From contig NZ_SRSG01000053.1 of the NCBI RefSeq assembly GCF_005543295.1, positions 1 through 51,457 of the forward strand: 51,457 nt of DNA, read 5' to 3'. Origin of the DNA: Halalkalirubrum salinum (lineage in GTDB: Archaea; Halobacteriota; Halobacteria; Halobacteriales; Haloferacaceae). This document shows positions 25,179 through 34,143 of this stretch, piece after piece. Each line of letters opens with the position of its first letter. Position 1 is the stretch's first letter. The position numbers were made by a program, and so were the translations under genes. The notes below the pieces were generated by a model. It was not told where the DNA came from. It saw only the letters and a program-made list of their open reading frames with translations, and searched no databases.

Positions 25179-27791
25179 GGCAAGGCGACGATCAACTCGA
25201 CGAACACGACGAGCCTTAATATCAGAAACGACGGCACTGCACCGTTGAACATCACGGAGGCCACATTCGATGATCCCGACGGTCCCTTCGAACTCGTCGG
25301 TTCGGCCGCCGATTCGCTTCCTGTGATAGCGCCCGGTGAAACTCGGTCAGTGGGTGTTGGCTTTGCACCGACGATCGCGTCTGAAAGCGAGACGAATCTC
25401 AAACTGAAACACAATGCAAGTCACCAAGCAAACTTCACCGTCGACTTGAGCGGAGAAGGCGTCGAGAGCAGCATCAATCCGACAGATTCCACCCAGGAAT
25501 TCGGCGATGTCTCGGTTGGGAGTAGCACTGATGAAACGATCACACTCTGGAATAACGGGACGACCGATGTCGACATTGAAGACGTTTCGATCACCGGGTC
25601 GACGCCCGACGCGTTCGAAGTTGTCGACAGCCTGCCAGGCACACTTGAGAATGACAGTAAGGCGACCGCCGAGATCGAATTCGATCCGGTCAAAAGCGGC
25701 GAGCAAACGGCTAACTTGCGGATCGAGACGGTAGACGGAAACGTTACCATAGTCAGCCTCGAAGGAACCGGTAACGGCCCGGAAGTCGGTGTTTCAGATG
25801 ACGACACGGACTTCGGTGACGTTGGAACCGGTGACAACGCAACCGAATCAGTGAGGATCTCGAACTACGGTACCCAGCCACTAGACATCGAAAATGCCAC
25901 ACTTGATGGAGGGGACGACGATCAGTTCACTGTGACGGACGCGCCATCGACTGTCGCCCCGAATAGTGACGAATCGGTGACCGTTAAGTTCGAAGCCGAA
26001 GACGCTGGCAACTACTCCACGGCGCTCGATATTGCCCACAACGACTCGGCCTCGGAGACACAGCGAGTCGATCTGAATGCAACAGCTGTCGCGCCATCAG
26101 CCGACGCGGATCCGCGAAACATTGATTTCGGTAATGTGAGTGTCGGTGAAACCGTCACGGGTAATATTACCGTGACGAACCTTCACACTTCATTGTCGAA
26201 TCTCAGCGTCGAATCGACCTCGATGGTCGGCGAGGATGCAGCCGACTTTGAGGTCAACAAGTCGAGCGATGCGCCGTTCAAGATTGCACCAGGCGATAGC
26301 CAAGATATCCAAGTAGACTTCTCACCATCGAAGCCTGCGGGCGAGAAAAAGAAGGCTCAACTGCAGATCATGAGCAATGCGGGTAACGATCCACAGATGG
26401 ACGTGTGGCTCTCGAACTCGAAGACTTACGTTATCGTTCAAGAGGTTGCCGCAGATGTTGACAAAGATAATGCTAAAGTCGATCTCGATGCAAACAATGT
26501 CGAATCAGGGACTGATTTCGATATTAATGTCTCCAAACCCGGCACTCGGGAAACCGAGATGGGCTTTGATACCGTCTCGATGGAAACGGACTACGAAGGC
26601 GATTTCGAGATGGACTTCAACCATCAGTCGACGCCGGTAAACCACACGCTTGATGTCGAAGATAGAGACACGACACAGTATGTTCAGCAGAATTACACTA
26701 TAGACGGTGAGGAGTTCGACAACACGTCATTCGAATACCGAATTAAAGCCGATAGTCTTCCCGACGGCACTGATCCGGAATCGGTGACCTTCAATCGGTA
26801 CAACACAACACAGGACAAATGGGTCAGCCACGACACTACGCTCGAACGTGAGGGTGGTTCCTATTATATCTTTAGTGTCGATACACCAGGCTTCTCAGAG
26901 TTCGCTGTGACAGTGCCAGAATTAGACGACGGCGGATCAGACGATGGTGGATCAGACGATGGCGGATCAGACGATGGCGGATCAGACGATGGCGAATCAG
27001 ACGATGGCGAATCAGACGATGGTGGATCAGACGATGGCGAATCAGACGATGGTGGATCAGACGATGGTGGATCAAACGATGGTGGATCAGACGATGGTGG
27101 ATCAAACGATGGTGGATCAGACGACGGCGGATCAGACGATGGTGGATCAGACGATGGCGGATCAGACGACGGCGGATCAGACGACGGTGGATCAGACGAT
27201 GGTGGATCAGACGATGGCGGATCAGATGACGGCGGATCGGATGCGGCTGATTCAACTGAAGGTAGTGCTCCACAGATCTTCGGCATAACGATTACGCCAG
27301 GATTGTTGGGAGGAATTGGCGGTATTTTGCTGGTGGCTGGCGTGCTGGGCTACTTATTCTTACCCGGTCGACAGCGCACACAGCAATACGGGATTTCGAT
27401 CGGCTCAGACGACGATGCTTGGAGTCGGATGGCAACTGCTGTGGCACTCGAACAGCGCGACGAGCGAGACCTCACCGGAGGCATCGACATCGTTGCTGTC
27501 TCCGAGGGTAACGATGACGAGTCAAAGCAGGACCAATCGAGTGAGCAAACCCTTCTTGAGGGTACGGACATTGATGCTGTCACCTGTATCACTGAATCGG
27601 AACTCACCGATTGCGACCTCATCGTCTGGGCTGGTGAGCTGCCGGTCGGGTTCGATGAGTTCGGTGACGAGACTAAACTCGTTCGCTGGCCCGCTCCTGA
27701 AGGTGAACAGTTCTTCGACGACGAGATCCAGAACGTCGACAGCGAATTTAACCAGAGAATCGCAGCACTGTTTAATCGACTTGGACAATAA
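25179..27791 (+). pseudogene. C-terminal anchor part of the giant surface protein, separated by a TAA
   Basis: Same frame as the preceding gene, with no signal peptide or credible start of its own (first candidate TTG 25245). 870 residues: four ASH/choice-of-anchor-type beta repeats (the second begins FGDVSVGSSTDETITLWNNG; the fourth IDFGNVSVGETVTGNITVTN), the first of which starts before the stop with VD and continues with GKATINSTNTTSLNIRNDG; a PGF-pre-PGF-like domain ending FSVDTPGFSEFAVTV; a DDGGS stalk of 21 units; one transmembrane helix (LLGGIGGILLVAGVLGYLFL); and a cytoplasmic tail of about 135 residues resembling LMW phosphatase/arsenate reductase without its catalytic Cys and Arg. 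As the domains are well preserved, the stop looks recent, a sequencing error, or read through. Confidence 0.75.
26925..27239. repeat. 21 tandem copies of a 15-bp unit encoding DDGGS
   Basis: Units of the form GACGATGGTGGATCA run without a gap for 315 bp. Variants are mainly GAC/GAT, GGT/GGC, three or so GGC-GAA copies giving GES, and two AAC copies giving NDGGS. Encodes the flexible acidic stalk just outside the membrane helix. Copy number probably varies between strains. Confidence 0.95.
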
Positions 27792-28084
27792 ATTGGGAAA
27801 TGATCAAGACTGGCTACTAAAAGATTGAAATTGCCGATTTGCAGCCGACCCACAATTATTGATCTGAATAATTAATCCGTTTCAGACGCGTGTTTTTTCG
27901 ATCTTCTTATGCGATTACTCGAGTAGAATCTCGTGAGCATAACACTTACACCGGCTCGATGGACTCCAAGTCAGTCGATCACATCGAGAGCCTCACGACC
28001 TCCTCCAGTAGATGCTGAATCTGTGTCTGCGGTGGCTGGCTAGCCTTCAGCAAGACGGTGACCGTGAATTCTACTGCTAACCAG

Positions 28085-28117
28085 TCGCTGTCGGCGGCTA
28101 ATCGCCGCCGACAGCGA
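28085..28117. repeat. Perfect 14-bp inverted repeat with 5-base loop
   Basis: TCGCTGTCGGCGGC, loop TAATC, GCCGCCGACAGCGA. The stem is GC-rich and flawless, unusual in a decayed stretch. It may be a hairpin of a lost IS200/IS605-like element or a strong RNA structure; no T tract follows. Confidence 0.8.
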
Positions 28118-28358
28118 CAGCTCTCCGTTGGTTCGTCCAAGATCCTCTCGTCGAGACCACCAGTGCAACCGCTCCGCCACAGAACTCAGGCTTCAGAAAC
28201 AGCTAGCCGAGGATGCCTTGTGAGGTACTGACGATGGACCGCCATTATCCATTCAGGCTTCAATACCGAGACAAGGCCGTATCCCAACAGCAGGAGCGGT
28301 ATAAAGTCTACCATGAGCGCACGTTCACAGAACTAATTAAAAAAATAATTCGGGAATT

Positions 28359-28727
28359 TTACTCTTTGAGCCCTTCGTGCACGGTCGTAGCTTGGGATTC
28401 AGGTTCGAATCGAAGATGAAGCTCGCCGTCCCACTCGCACGAATCGATCTCCTCTGCAAACGACGGCGCAACGTCGAGGACCTAGATGGAGTTGACGTCA
28501 CCACTCACCCGTTGGCGGATGGATGAGTCATCGGGAGCGTCTATCGCCCCAACGGCTGGAAACGCTTCACGCGCAGCTTCGGCCGTGGCGTCGGTGAGCG
28601 TTATCGAGACGACACTCTCTCCGGCTTCGTTGTCATTGGTCGGGTCAACGGCCTCGATATCATCATAAAAAAGCTCCTCGGTTCCGTCTGTGCCTGAGAT
28701 CTTGCCGATGAAATCGATCTCCTGAGA
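28359..28727 (-). pseudogene. Decayed fragment, possibly from SecD
   Basis: The minus strand encodes ELFYDDIEAVDPTNDNEAG, then SVVSITLTDATAEAAREAF, an in-frame TAG, and APSFAEEIDSCEWDGELHLR followed by FEPESQATTVHEGLKE and a stop. The order (target residue list, VSITLTD..A...F, PSFAEEIDSGEW-like, ..A..V...L) resembles the periplasmic P1 domain of haloarchaeal SecD. No start and no membrane part are present, and one stop lies inside. The family call is by eye only; the fragment itself (protein-like, acidic, broken) is better supported. Confidence 0.4.
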
Positions 28728-29126
28728 ATAACGTAGAAGACTCTTTCAACCAGCGATCACCGTCTGTTCGTGTGCGTCGGCACACAATCTATGATTGGAT
28801 ACCCCTATGCGATTTTGGAAAAAACGTTGTAAGATCGAGTATCGCTATTGTGCTCCACGCGCGGATATTCTTCGATCGATGACTCCTCTCAGTCCAACCG
28901 TGACTACACGAAATAGCATGCTGCCTGTCAACTGTTATCAAAATATTTATTACAGAAAGAACACTTTCGGCTAATAAGAATCCCAGACGGCGGCGACCCC
29001 CGTGCAGAGAATGCATGGGCTAACGCGCGAGTACGAGGAGATATAGGGCCCCCAAAAGACAGAAAAGGCGGCCACAACCGCTAAGACGGGCGTTAAACGG
29101 GATCTAAGATGGGTTCAGAAACTGAG

Positions 29127-29200
29127 TGGGCCAACGCGGATTTGAACCGCGGACCTCCCGGTTATCAGCCGAGCGCTCAACCTGACTGAGCTATTGGCCC
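29127..29200 (-). tRNA. tRNA-Ile (anticodon GAT)
   Basis: On the minus strand a 74-base cloverleaf begins GGGCCAATAGCTCAG and ends TTGGCCCA; acceptor arms GGGCCAA/TTGGCCC pair fully, the T arm contains GGTTCAAATCC, and the anticodon loop CTGATAA gives GAT (complement of 29164-29166). No intron and no encoded CCA. Its 3' end faces the accessory region on the left, the usual orientation for elements that integrate into tRNA genes. Confidence 0.97.
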
Positions 29201-29330
29201 AAGGTGGCGCATTTACGGGTTGCGCGGGGTTCTGTTTAAGAGTTTCCTTTCGGGATCGCCATCCCGTCATTCGGTTTCAGGGGTCACAGTCACAACCCGA
29301 TCGGCCCCACACAGATTGCTCAAAACCCCG

Positions 29331-29921
29331 TTACTCCCGATCAGTCGATCGATCTTCCTCGTCTGTGTCAACCGTGTCAAAATCAACGTCAACGATATCA
29401 TCGTCGGAGCGATTGGCTCTGTCGCTCCCAGCGGCGTAGCTGCCGAAGGGCTGTCCGTCAGTGGATCCGCCGCTGTCGGCCATGCCACCCCCGTCTGGGA
29501 ATCCGAATGTGTAGACGTTCCCCGAGACGAAACCGCCGGACTGTTTGTCGAGATACGGGCCAATAACGTACCGTTTGAGCACCGCTCTGATCGGGTACCG
29601 CGTAACCGGAACCGCAAGCAGGAAGCCAATAACGTCAGTGACGAGTCCGGGGGTGAGTAAGAACGCACCGGCGGCGATCAACAGCCCGCCGTCAAGCAGT
29701 TGGTTCGTTGGCACGTCACCAGTCGCGAGCTTACGCTGTGTACTGCGAATCGTTGATCGACCCTCGGCGCGAACGAGGAGCATCCCAAGCAGTCCTGTCA
29801 AAACGACGAGTGCGACCGTCTGCAGCGCGGTCAACAGCCCTGAGGCGACGATCGCGACGAGCACGAACGAGTCCGCAAGCGGGATCAAAAGCAAAAGCGC
29901 GATCAGAGTGCGCGTACGCAT
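29331..29921 (-). CDS. fxsA: FxsA family membrane protein
   Basis: 196 residues. Starts MRTRTLIALLLLIPLADSFV with a first membrane helix, a second (VALVVLTGLLGMLLVRAEG), then the FxsA core GGLLIAAGAFLLTPGLVTDVIGFLLAVP and a polar Gly/Asp-rich tail of about 70 residues ending in acidic repeats. In Escherichia coli FxsA (suppressor of F exclusion of phage T7) is an inner-membrane protein of unclear mechanism. Divergent from the DUF255 gene (start 30032) over a 110-bp gap that must hold both promoters. The tail is longer than in bacterial members. Confidence 0.9.
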   Translation of the reverse strand: MRTRTLIALLLLIPLADSFVLVAIVASGLLTALQTVALVVLTGLLGMLLVRAEGRSTIRSTQRKLATGDVPTNQLLDGGLLIAAGAFLLTPGLVTDVIGFLLAVPVTRYPIRAVLKRYVIGPYLDKQSGGFVSGNVYTFGFPDGGGMADSGGSTDGQPFGSYAAGSDRANRSDDDIVDVDFDTVDTDEEDRSTDRE

Positions 29922-30031
29922 ACTCGAGGCTTGACGCTCCGGTGTGATAGCCCTTTTGTCCGCCGCCGGCCGCAGTAGGGCCGCTGTCGGGTCTCGAAGC
30001 GCTTAGGACCGCCACGTCCCACCACACCCGT

Positions 30032-31657
30032 ATGAGCGAACCAACGCGGGTTCAGTGGCGATCGTGGGACTCAGATGCCTTTGCGGAGGCCCGCCAAACC
30101 GACACGCCGATCCTCCTGTCGCTGACTGTGGCGTGGTCGAAAGAGTGCCAGGAGATGGATACCCGGACCTACGCAGAGCCGCGGATCGCCGCCAACGTGA
30201 ACGATCGCTTCGTGCCGGTTCGCGTCGACGCCGACAGACATCCTCGCGTCCGCGAACGGTACGCAATGGGAGGGTTTCCGACAGTCGCATTTCTCACGCC
30301 GGACGGCAAGCTGTTGACCGGCGCAACATACGTCGGCCCAGAAGGGTTTCGCAAGATTATCGAGCGCGTCCGCGACATGTGGCGACAGAATGGGGCAGAC
30401 GCCGGGCGCGTCCCGCGGTCGCTCGCGGACAATCCGACGCCGCGGGCACCACTGGACGCGGCGATCGAAGAACACCTCGCAGGCCAGCTCACAGAACAGT
30501 TCGATCGGGAGTTCGGCGGGTGGGGAACCGACGCAAAATTCCCGCTACCGCGGACGATCGAGTTTGCGCTCAAACGCGAACGTGAGACGGCAACCCGGAC
30601 ACTCGACGCAATTGAATCGAACCTGTTTGATTCGGTTGCGGGCGGCTTCTTTCGGTTCGCCGGCAACCGTGATTGGACCGACGTTCGATACGAGAAGACG
30701 ATTGAAGACAACGCTGGACTGCTTAGCGCGTTCGCAAACGGCTATCTGTACACCGGCGAGGAACGCTACCGCGAGACCGCAGCACAGACGATTGAGTTTC
30801 TCACAGATGAGCTGTGGACTGGAGTCGCCGTCGGCGGGAGCCTCGGTCCCGGACAGGGAGCGTCGTACTACGCAGCAGACGCCGAGGAGCGCGAATCGCT
30901 ACCCGGCCCACAATGCGACCTGACTGTGTTCGCCGGGGGGAATGCCCTCGTTGCGGATGCGTTGTTGACCTATCACGCGTACACCGACGACGAACGCGCA
31001 CGGACCTACGCCGATCGAATCTTGACGGCGATCGAAACCGATCTGCTTGAAGATGATGTCGTCGTTAGGTTCGACGACGGGACCGAACAGGGCGAACGGC
31101 TGCTTTTGACCGACACCGCCCGCGTGATTTCGGCGTTCGTCAGCGCTCAACAAGTTCTTGGCGACCGCAGGCGGGTGGAGAAAGCGGCGGCGATCGCCGA
31201 TCGCGCGATCGAAGAACTGTTCGTCGACGGGACGTTCCTTGACGGTCCTTCTATTGACGTGGGCATGCTCGATCGGCCGCTCCGGCCGCTGGATGGGACC
31301 GTTGAAATGGCCGACGCACTCTACGAGTTGTCGGTACTCACGGGAGACAATGGATACGAGTCTGTCGCGCGCGAGGCAATCGAGGCCTTTGGGGGCGCCT
31401 GGGACCGGATGGGCGTCCACGTCGCTGGCTACGGTTCGATTGCCCACCGACTGCTCGAAGACCCACTCGTCGTCGAAATCGGAGGGCCCGCAGGCACTGA
31501 TCTTCACCGCGCAGCGCTCCGAATCGCGGATCACGATGCGATCATCGTTCCTGACGCCAATGGGGTCCCACCCGGGGAAGCGACAGTTCGGGGAAGCGAC
31601 GATGTCGCAACCCATCCAGACGAGTTACTGTCGATCGTCGCCGATCGACTGGCGTGA
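30032..31657 (+). CDS. DUF255 thioredoxin-like protein (YyaL/SPATA20-type), CxxC altered
   Basis: 541 residues. N-terminal thioredoxin-like domain 1-115 (QWRSWDSDAFAEARQTDTPI; VRVDADRHPRVRERYAMGGFPTVAFL), then an alpha/alpha-barrel of the six-hairpin glycosidase type (EIHL-like FGGWGTDAKFPLPRTIEFAL; GGFFRFAGNRDWTDVRYEKTI, given as landmarks GGWGTDAKFP and FRFAGNRDWT). Bacterial and animal relatives are about 650-700 residues and have CxWCHVM; here the site reads WSKECQEM, so the first cysteine is missing and redox chemistry of the usual kind is unlikely. Substrate is unknown. Shared promoter region with fxsA. Confidence 0.9.
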   Translation: MSEPTRVQWRSWDSDAFAEARQTDTPILLSLTVAWSKECQEMDTRTYAEPRIAANVNDRFVPVRVDADRHPRVRERYAMGGFPTVAFLTPDGKLLTGATYVGPEGFRKIIERVRDMWRQNGADAGRVPRSLADNPTPRAPLDAAIEEHLAGQLTEQFDREFGGWGTDAKFPLPRTIEFALKRERETATRTLDAIESNLFDSVAGGFFRFAGNRDWTDVRYEKTIEDNAGLLSAFANGYLYTGEERYRETAAQTIEFLTDELWTGVAVGGSLGPGQGASYYAADAEERESLPGPQCDLTVFAGGNALVADALLTYHAYTDDERARTYADRILTAIETDLLEDDVVVRFDDGTEQGERLLLTDTARVISAFVSAQQVLGDRRRVEKAAAIADRAIEELFVDGTFLDGPSIDVGMLDRPLRPLDGTVEMADALYELSVLTGDNGYESVAREAIEAFGGAWDRMGVHVAGYGSIAHRLLEDPLVVEIGGPAGTDLHRAALRIADHDAIIVPDANGVPPGEATVRGSDDVATHPDELLSIVADRLA

Positions 31658-31694
31658 CCGCAGTAGCTGTGACTAGTGTGGGATAATCAATTCA

Positions 31695-31711
31695 AACTGA
31701 GTTGTTCAGTT
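31695..31711. promoter_or_regulatory. Inverted repeat and TATA-like tract before the TrmB gene
   Basis: AACTGA-GTTGT-TCAGTT is a perfect 6-bp inverted repeat, 20 bp upstream of a TTTTTTAT tract (31728-31735). That tract lies about 27 bases before the ATG at 31759, which fits a TATA box of a leaderless mRNA. The repeat may be an operator for autoregulation. Confidence 0.4.
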
Positions 31712-31758
31712 GTAAACATCCGGTGTGTTTTTTATGTCGGTAGAGAGTGGATGTAGGT

Positions 31759-32568
31759 ATGGCAAGTCTACGCGATCTCGGGCTGTCTGAGTACGAGGCC
31801 CGATCGTACAAATCGTTGCTCCGAACCGGCCCGACAACGGCCAAAGAGTTGTCTCGTACCAGCGAGGTACCGATGGGACGGATCTACGACGTGCTCAGCA
31901 GTCTCGAACAGCACAGTCTCGTCCGCAGTCAGGCGGCAAGTCGACCAAAAAAGTACGTCGCGGTGGAACCAGAGGCGGCGCTCGATCGGCTGCTTGAGAA
32001 CAAACGCCGTGAACTCACAGAACGAGCCGAGCAGTACGAAGAAGTGGTCGACGAACTCGCCGATGAGCTTGAAGCAACCGAGCCGGTGAGCGGGAAGTTC
32101 TGGACCGCAGCAGTCGGCAACGACGAAACGATCGACCTCCTCGTCGAGCGGATTGCTGCCGCTGAAGACGAGATTGTCATGATCGCCGGCGCGCCGGGAT
32201 CGGGATTCGATCTGGCCGCAGTCGGCGACGAGGTCACAGAGTGTCTCGAATCAGCACTCGATCGAGGTGTCGAAGTCTCGCTTCTGATGGCACGGACACT
32301 TGTTGATGAGCTCCCAGAGAGTGTCGGCGAGCGGTACGTCGATCGACTTGTCGATCATCCACGGTTCGAGGTACGGGTAGCCGAAACAGTGAACGGTACG
32401 TTCAATGTTATTGACGGTGCTGAAGTGTGTATCGAAGTGCCAAATCCACTCGATCCCGATCAGCTGTTCGCGATGATCGATCTCAAGGATCCGGAGTTCG
32501 CGACAAACGTCCAAGACGTGTTTGCACCCCAGTGGGACAAAGCGACCCCACTCTCGTTCGGTCGGTAA
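31759..32568 (+). CDS. TrmB family transcriptional regulator
   Basis: 269 residues from ATG 31759 (MASLRDLGLSEYEARSYKSL); an ATG four codons upstream is an alternative, but promoter spacing favours this one. Residues 1-75 are the TrmB winged helix (TAKELSRTSEVPMGRIYDVL, recognition helix PMGRIYDVLSSLE), then a coiled coil (RRELTERAEQYEEVVDELAD) and a C-terminal phospholipase-D-like effector domain about 105-265 (ERIAAAEDEIVMIAGAPGSG). TrmB proteins sense sugars or other metabolites in archaea and control metabolic genes. The sugar-acid dehydratase at 34144 is a plausible but unproven target. Convergent with mptA. Confidence 0.9.
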   Translation: MASLRDLGLSEYEARSYKSLLRTGPTTAKELSRTSEVPMGRIYDVLSSLEQHSLVRSQAASRPKKYVAVEPEAALDRLLENKRRELTERAEQYEEVVDELADELEATEPVSGKFWTAAVGNDETIDLLVERIAAAEDEIVMIAGAPGSGFDLAAVGDEVTECLESALDRGVEVSLLMARTLVDELPESVGERYVDRLVDHPRFEVRVAETVNGTFNVIDGAEVCIEVPNPLDPDQLFAMIDLKDPEFATNVQDVFAPQWDKATPLSFGR

Positions 32569-32590
32569 CAATTATCCCGATCGGTCGTGA

Positions 32591-33523
32591 TTACGAAGAG
32601 CCGTTCAGTTCGGCGCGGAGCTGGCCGATCGTCACTTCCCGCTCGGCGTGGGCGTTGTGCTGGTGAATCGACTCGTCGTTCGACTGTTTCATCTTGATAA
32701 TCGCCGAATTCGAGAGGTGATCGAACTCCTCAACAACACCCTCTGCGAGCGCGCGAACGCAGTCCTCGACGAACTTTGCGTCCGAGTGGGCGGCAAACGT
32801 CATGTGGTCCTCGTCGGGCCGCTTTGCCATATTGTAGATTCGTGCGCTCATCGAGTCCCGAGCGATATCGATGATTTCTCGCAGATCGACGTCCGGATTG
32901 CCGGCGCTCGTAATTGTCAACGTGGCATGGCCGCGCTGAGAGTGGCCGGGCTGTGGGACGCGATCGAGGAAGGAGTCAATCGTCTCACGGTCGACATCGA
33001 GGGTTTCGAGTTCCTCGCGCGCACGCGACTCTGACATTCCCTGTGAACATGGACAGACCGTCATCCCGGTGACCTCCGCGCCGATCTCCTCTTTTGTCCC
33101 CTCGTCGGTTGCAATGGCGCTCGCAATGATAGTCGCGGTCGACTGAGTCGGCCGATCGCTCGCGGGAGTTCGTTCTTTTGTCACTAGTTCCGCACTCATG
33201 CGAACCTCGGCAGTGGAAGTGTAGTCGTGTTTCGCCAAGAGGCGTTCAGCAGCGTCACCACAGACGTCTTCGACGCGATCGAACTCCCCGTCGGTCGCGT
33301 CCTCGAGGATTTCGTCGATCGTCTCCATGTTGCGGCTCATGTCGATTCCCTTGCGTCCACCCGGGAGGTCGACGAAGACTTCGAACTCCGCCATGAGGAC
33401 GATCGGTCGCTTCCCGTTGCGGGCAAGTTTGACCAGTTTTTCGACGCCTGTGACCCCAACTTGGCTGAGCCCGACGGCGATGTCTGGGCGACTCGCCTGT
33501 ACGTCGGGCAGTTGATGACTCAT
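32591..33523 (-). CDS. mptA: GTP cyclohydrolase MptA
   Basis: 310 residues from the ATG complementary to 33521-33523 ([14 protein letters not shown]); the longer open frame to 33787 is not protein-like. Family landmarks: [56 protein letters not shown] with the metal-linked Cys, and [11 protein letters not shown] with His ligands. MptA is an archaeal Fe(II)-dependent cyclohydrolase (COG1469/FolE2-like family) that converts GTP to 7,8-dihydroneopterin 2',3'-cyclic phosphate, the first step of pterin (methanopterin/folate-type) synthesis. The gene is monocistronic; it converges with the TrmB gene. Confidence 0.93.
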   Translation of the reverse strand: MSHQLPDVQASRPDIAVGLSQVGVTGVEKLVKLARNGKRPIVLMAEFEVFVDLPGGRKGIDMSRNMETIDEILEDATDGEFDRVEDVCGDAAERLLAKHDYTSTAEVRMSAELVTKERTPASDRPTQSTATIIASAIATDEGTKEEIGAEVTGMTVCPCSQGMSESRAREELETLDVDRETIDSFLDRVPQPGHSQRGHATLTITSAGNPDVDLREIIDIARDSMSARIYNMAKRPDEDHMTFAAHSDAKFVEDCVRALAEGVVEEFDHLSNSAIIKMKQSNDESIHQHNAHAEREVTIGQLRAELNGSS

Positions 33524-33608
33524 TACCAAAACGAAGGGTTCCGAGTTCATTAGGGCTTTCGATGCCTGCGGTTTCGACCGTTTGATCTGCCCTAGGCGGT
33601 GGTTCCGC

Positions 33609-34031
33609 TTACGGCCAGTCGTCGCGATCTGATCCCTCGAAGGGATCATCTTTGGCCTCTGGATCAGTGAGATCCCAGCCGGCTGCGTCGGCAGCAGCTT
33701 CGAGATCGAGAAACTCCCAGCCGCACTCTGCAGCGATGGCCTCGTCTTCGTCTGTGGTTCCGATAAAGACGTGCCGATCGGTGTCAAACTGCCGTTTGAC
33801 GTTCGAGAGGCTCTCGGTGACGCCGCGGGGCCCCGAAAAGAAATCCTGTCTGATGCGTTCTTTCCGGGTGAAGTTCGTGACGACGTAGGTTGGCTTCTCG
33901 CTGACGACGCCGACGTACTCGGTCCACCCGCGTGCGTCGTTAAATACCGCGTTCGGATCGGCGAGGCGCTTGAGCGCGGCGAGTTCGAACGCGAGCGTCA
34001 TCGATCCACTGGTGTCGCTACCACTGTCCAT
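33609..34031 (-). CDS. Conserved haloarchaeal protein (DUF7124-like)
   Basis: 140 residues from the ATG complementary to 34029-34031 ([20 protein letters not shown]); an internal Met ten codons later could also serve. One compact alpha/beta domain ([58 protein letters not shown]) with an acidic tail. Such proteins are widespread in haloarchaea but without an assigned role; I recall the DUF7124 label but am not certain. Divergent from the sugar-acid dehydratase over 112 bp. Confidence 0.75.
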   Translation of the reverse strand: MDSGSDTSGSMTLAFELAALKRLADPNAVFNDARGWTEYVGVVSEKPTYVVTNFTRKERIRQDFFSGPRGVTESLSNVKRQFDTDRHVFIGTTDEDEAIAAECGWEFLDLEAAADAAGWDLTDPEAKDDPFEGSDRDDWP

Positions 34032-34143
34032 GATCGTACGTTCCCTCGGTTCGGTGAAAACGGCTTCGTCTCGGGTGACGCCTTTGTGTGACCGAGACGT
34101 GAGTAACCGCAAAGATTTACCCTAACCCGAGTAAGCTATCAGT

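Larger units (their letters stand above)
27792..29126. other. 1.3-kb non-coding stretch between the surface gene and tRNA-Ile
   Basis: No intact gene. It holds a perfect hairpin (28085-28117) and a decayed fragment (28359-28727), both listed separately. The ORFs at 28213-28419 (plus) and 28789-29016 (minus) show no family features. Near 28935-28950 and 27880-27900 the sequence is AT-rich. It looks like a graveyard next to a tRNA gene. Confidence 0.6.

Noticed and set aside
26925-27239. Possible CRISPR array
   Set aside because: Contiguous 15-bp units without unique spacers; coding minisatellite. No cas genes in the window.
26872-27288. Repetitive ORFs on both strands inside the DDGGS array (HRLI, DQTMV and DPPSS repeats)
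   Set aside because: They are frame shadows of the 15-bp tandem repeat; the plus frame encoding DDGGS continues into a membrane helix and is the real one.
28213-28419. 68-residue ORF
   Set aside because: No family features, atypical composition for a haloarchaeal protein, surrounded by decayed sequence.
28789-29016. 75-residue minus-strand ORF before the tRNA
   Set aside because: Low acidity, His/Arg-rich, no recognisable motif; most likely chance.
33524-33787. N-terminal extension of MptA
   Set aside because: The extension is Ser/Pro/Lys-rich without acidic bias and the family start fits the internal ATG.
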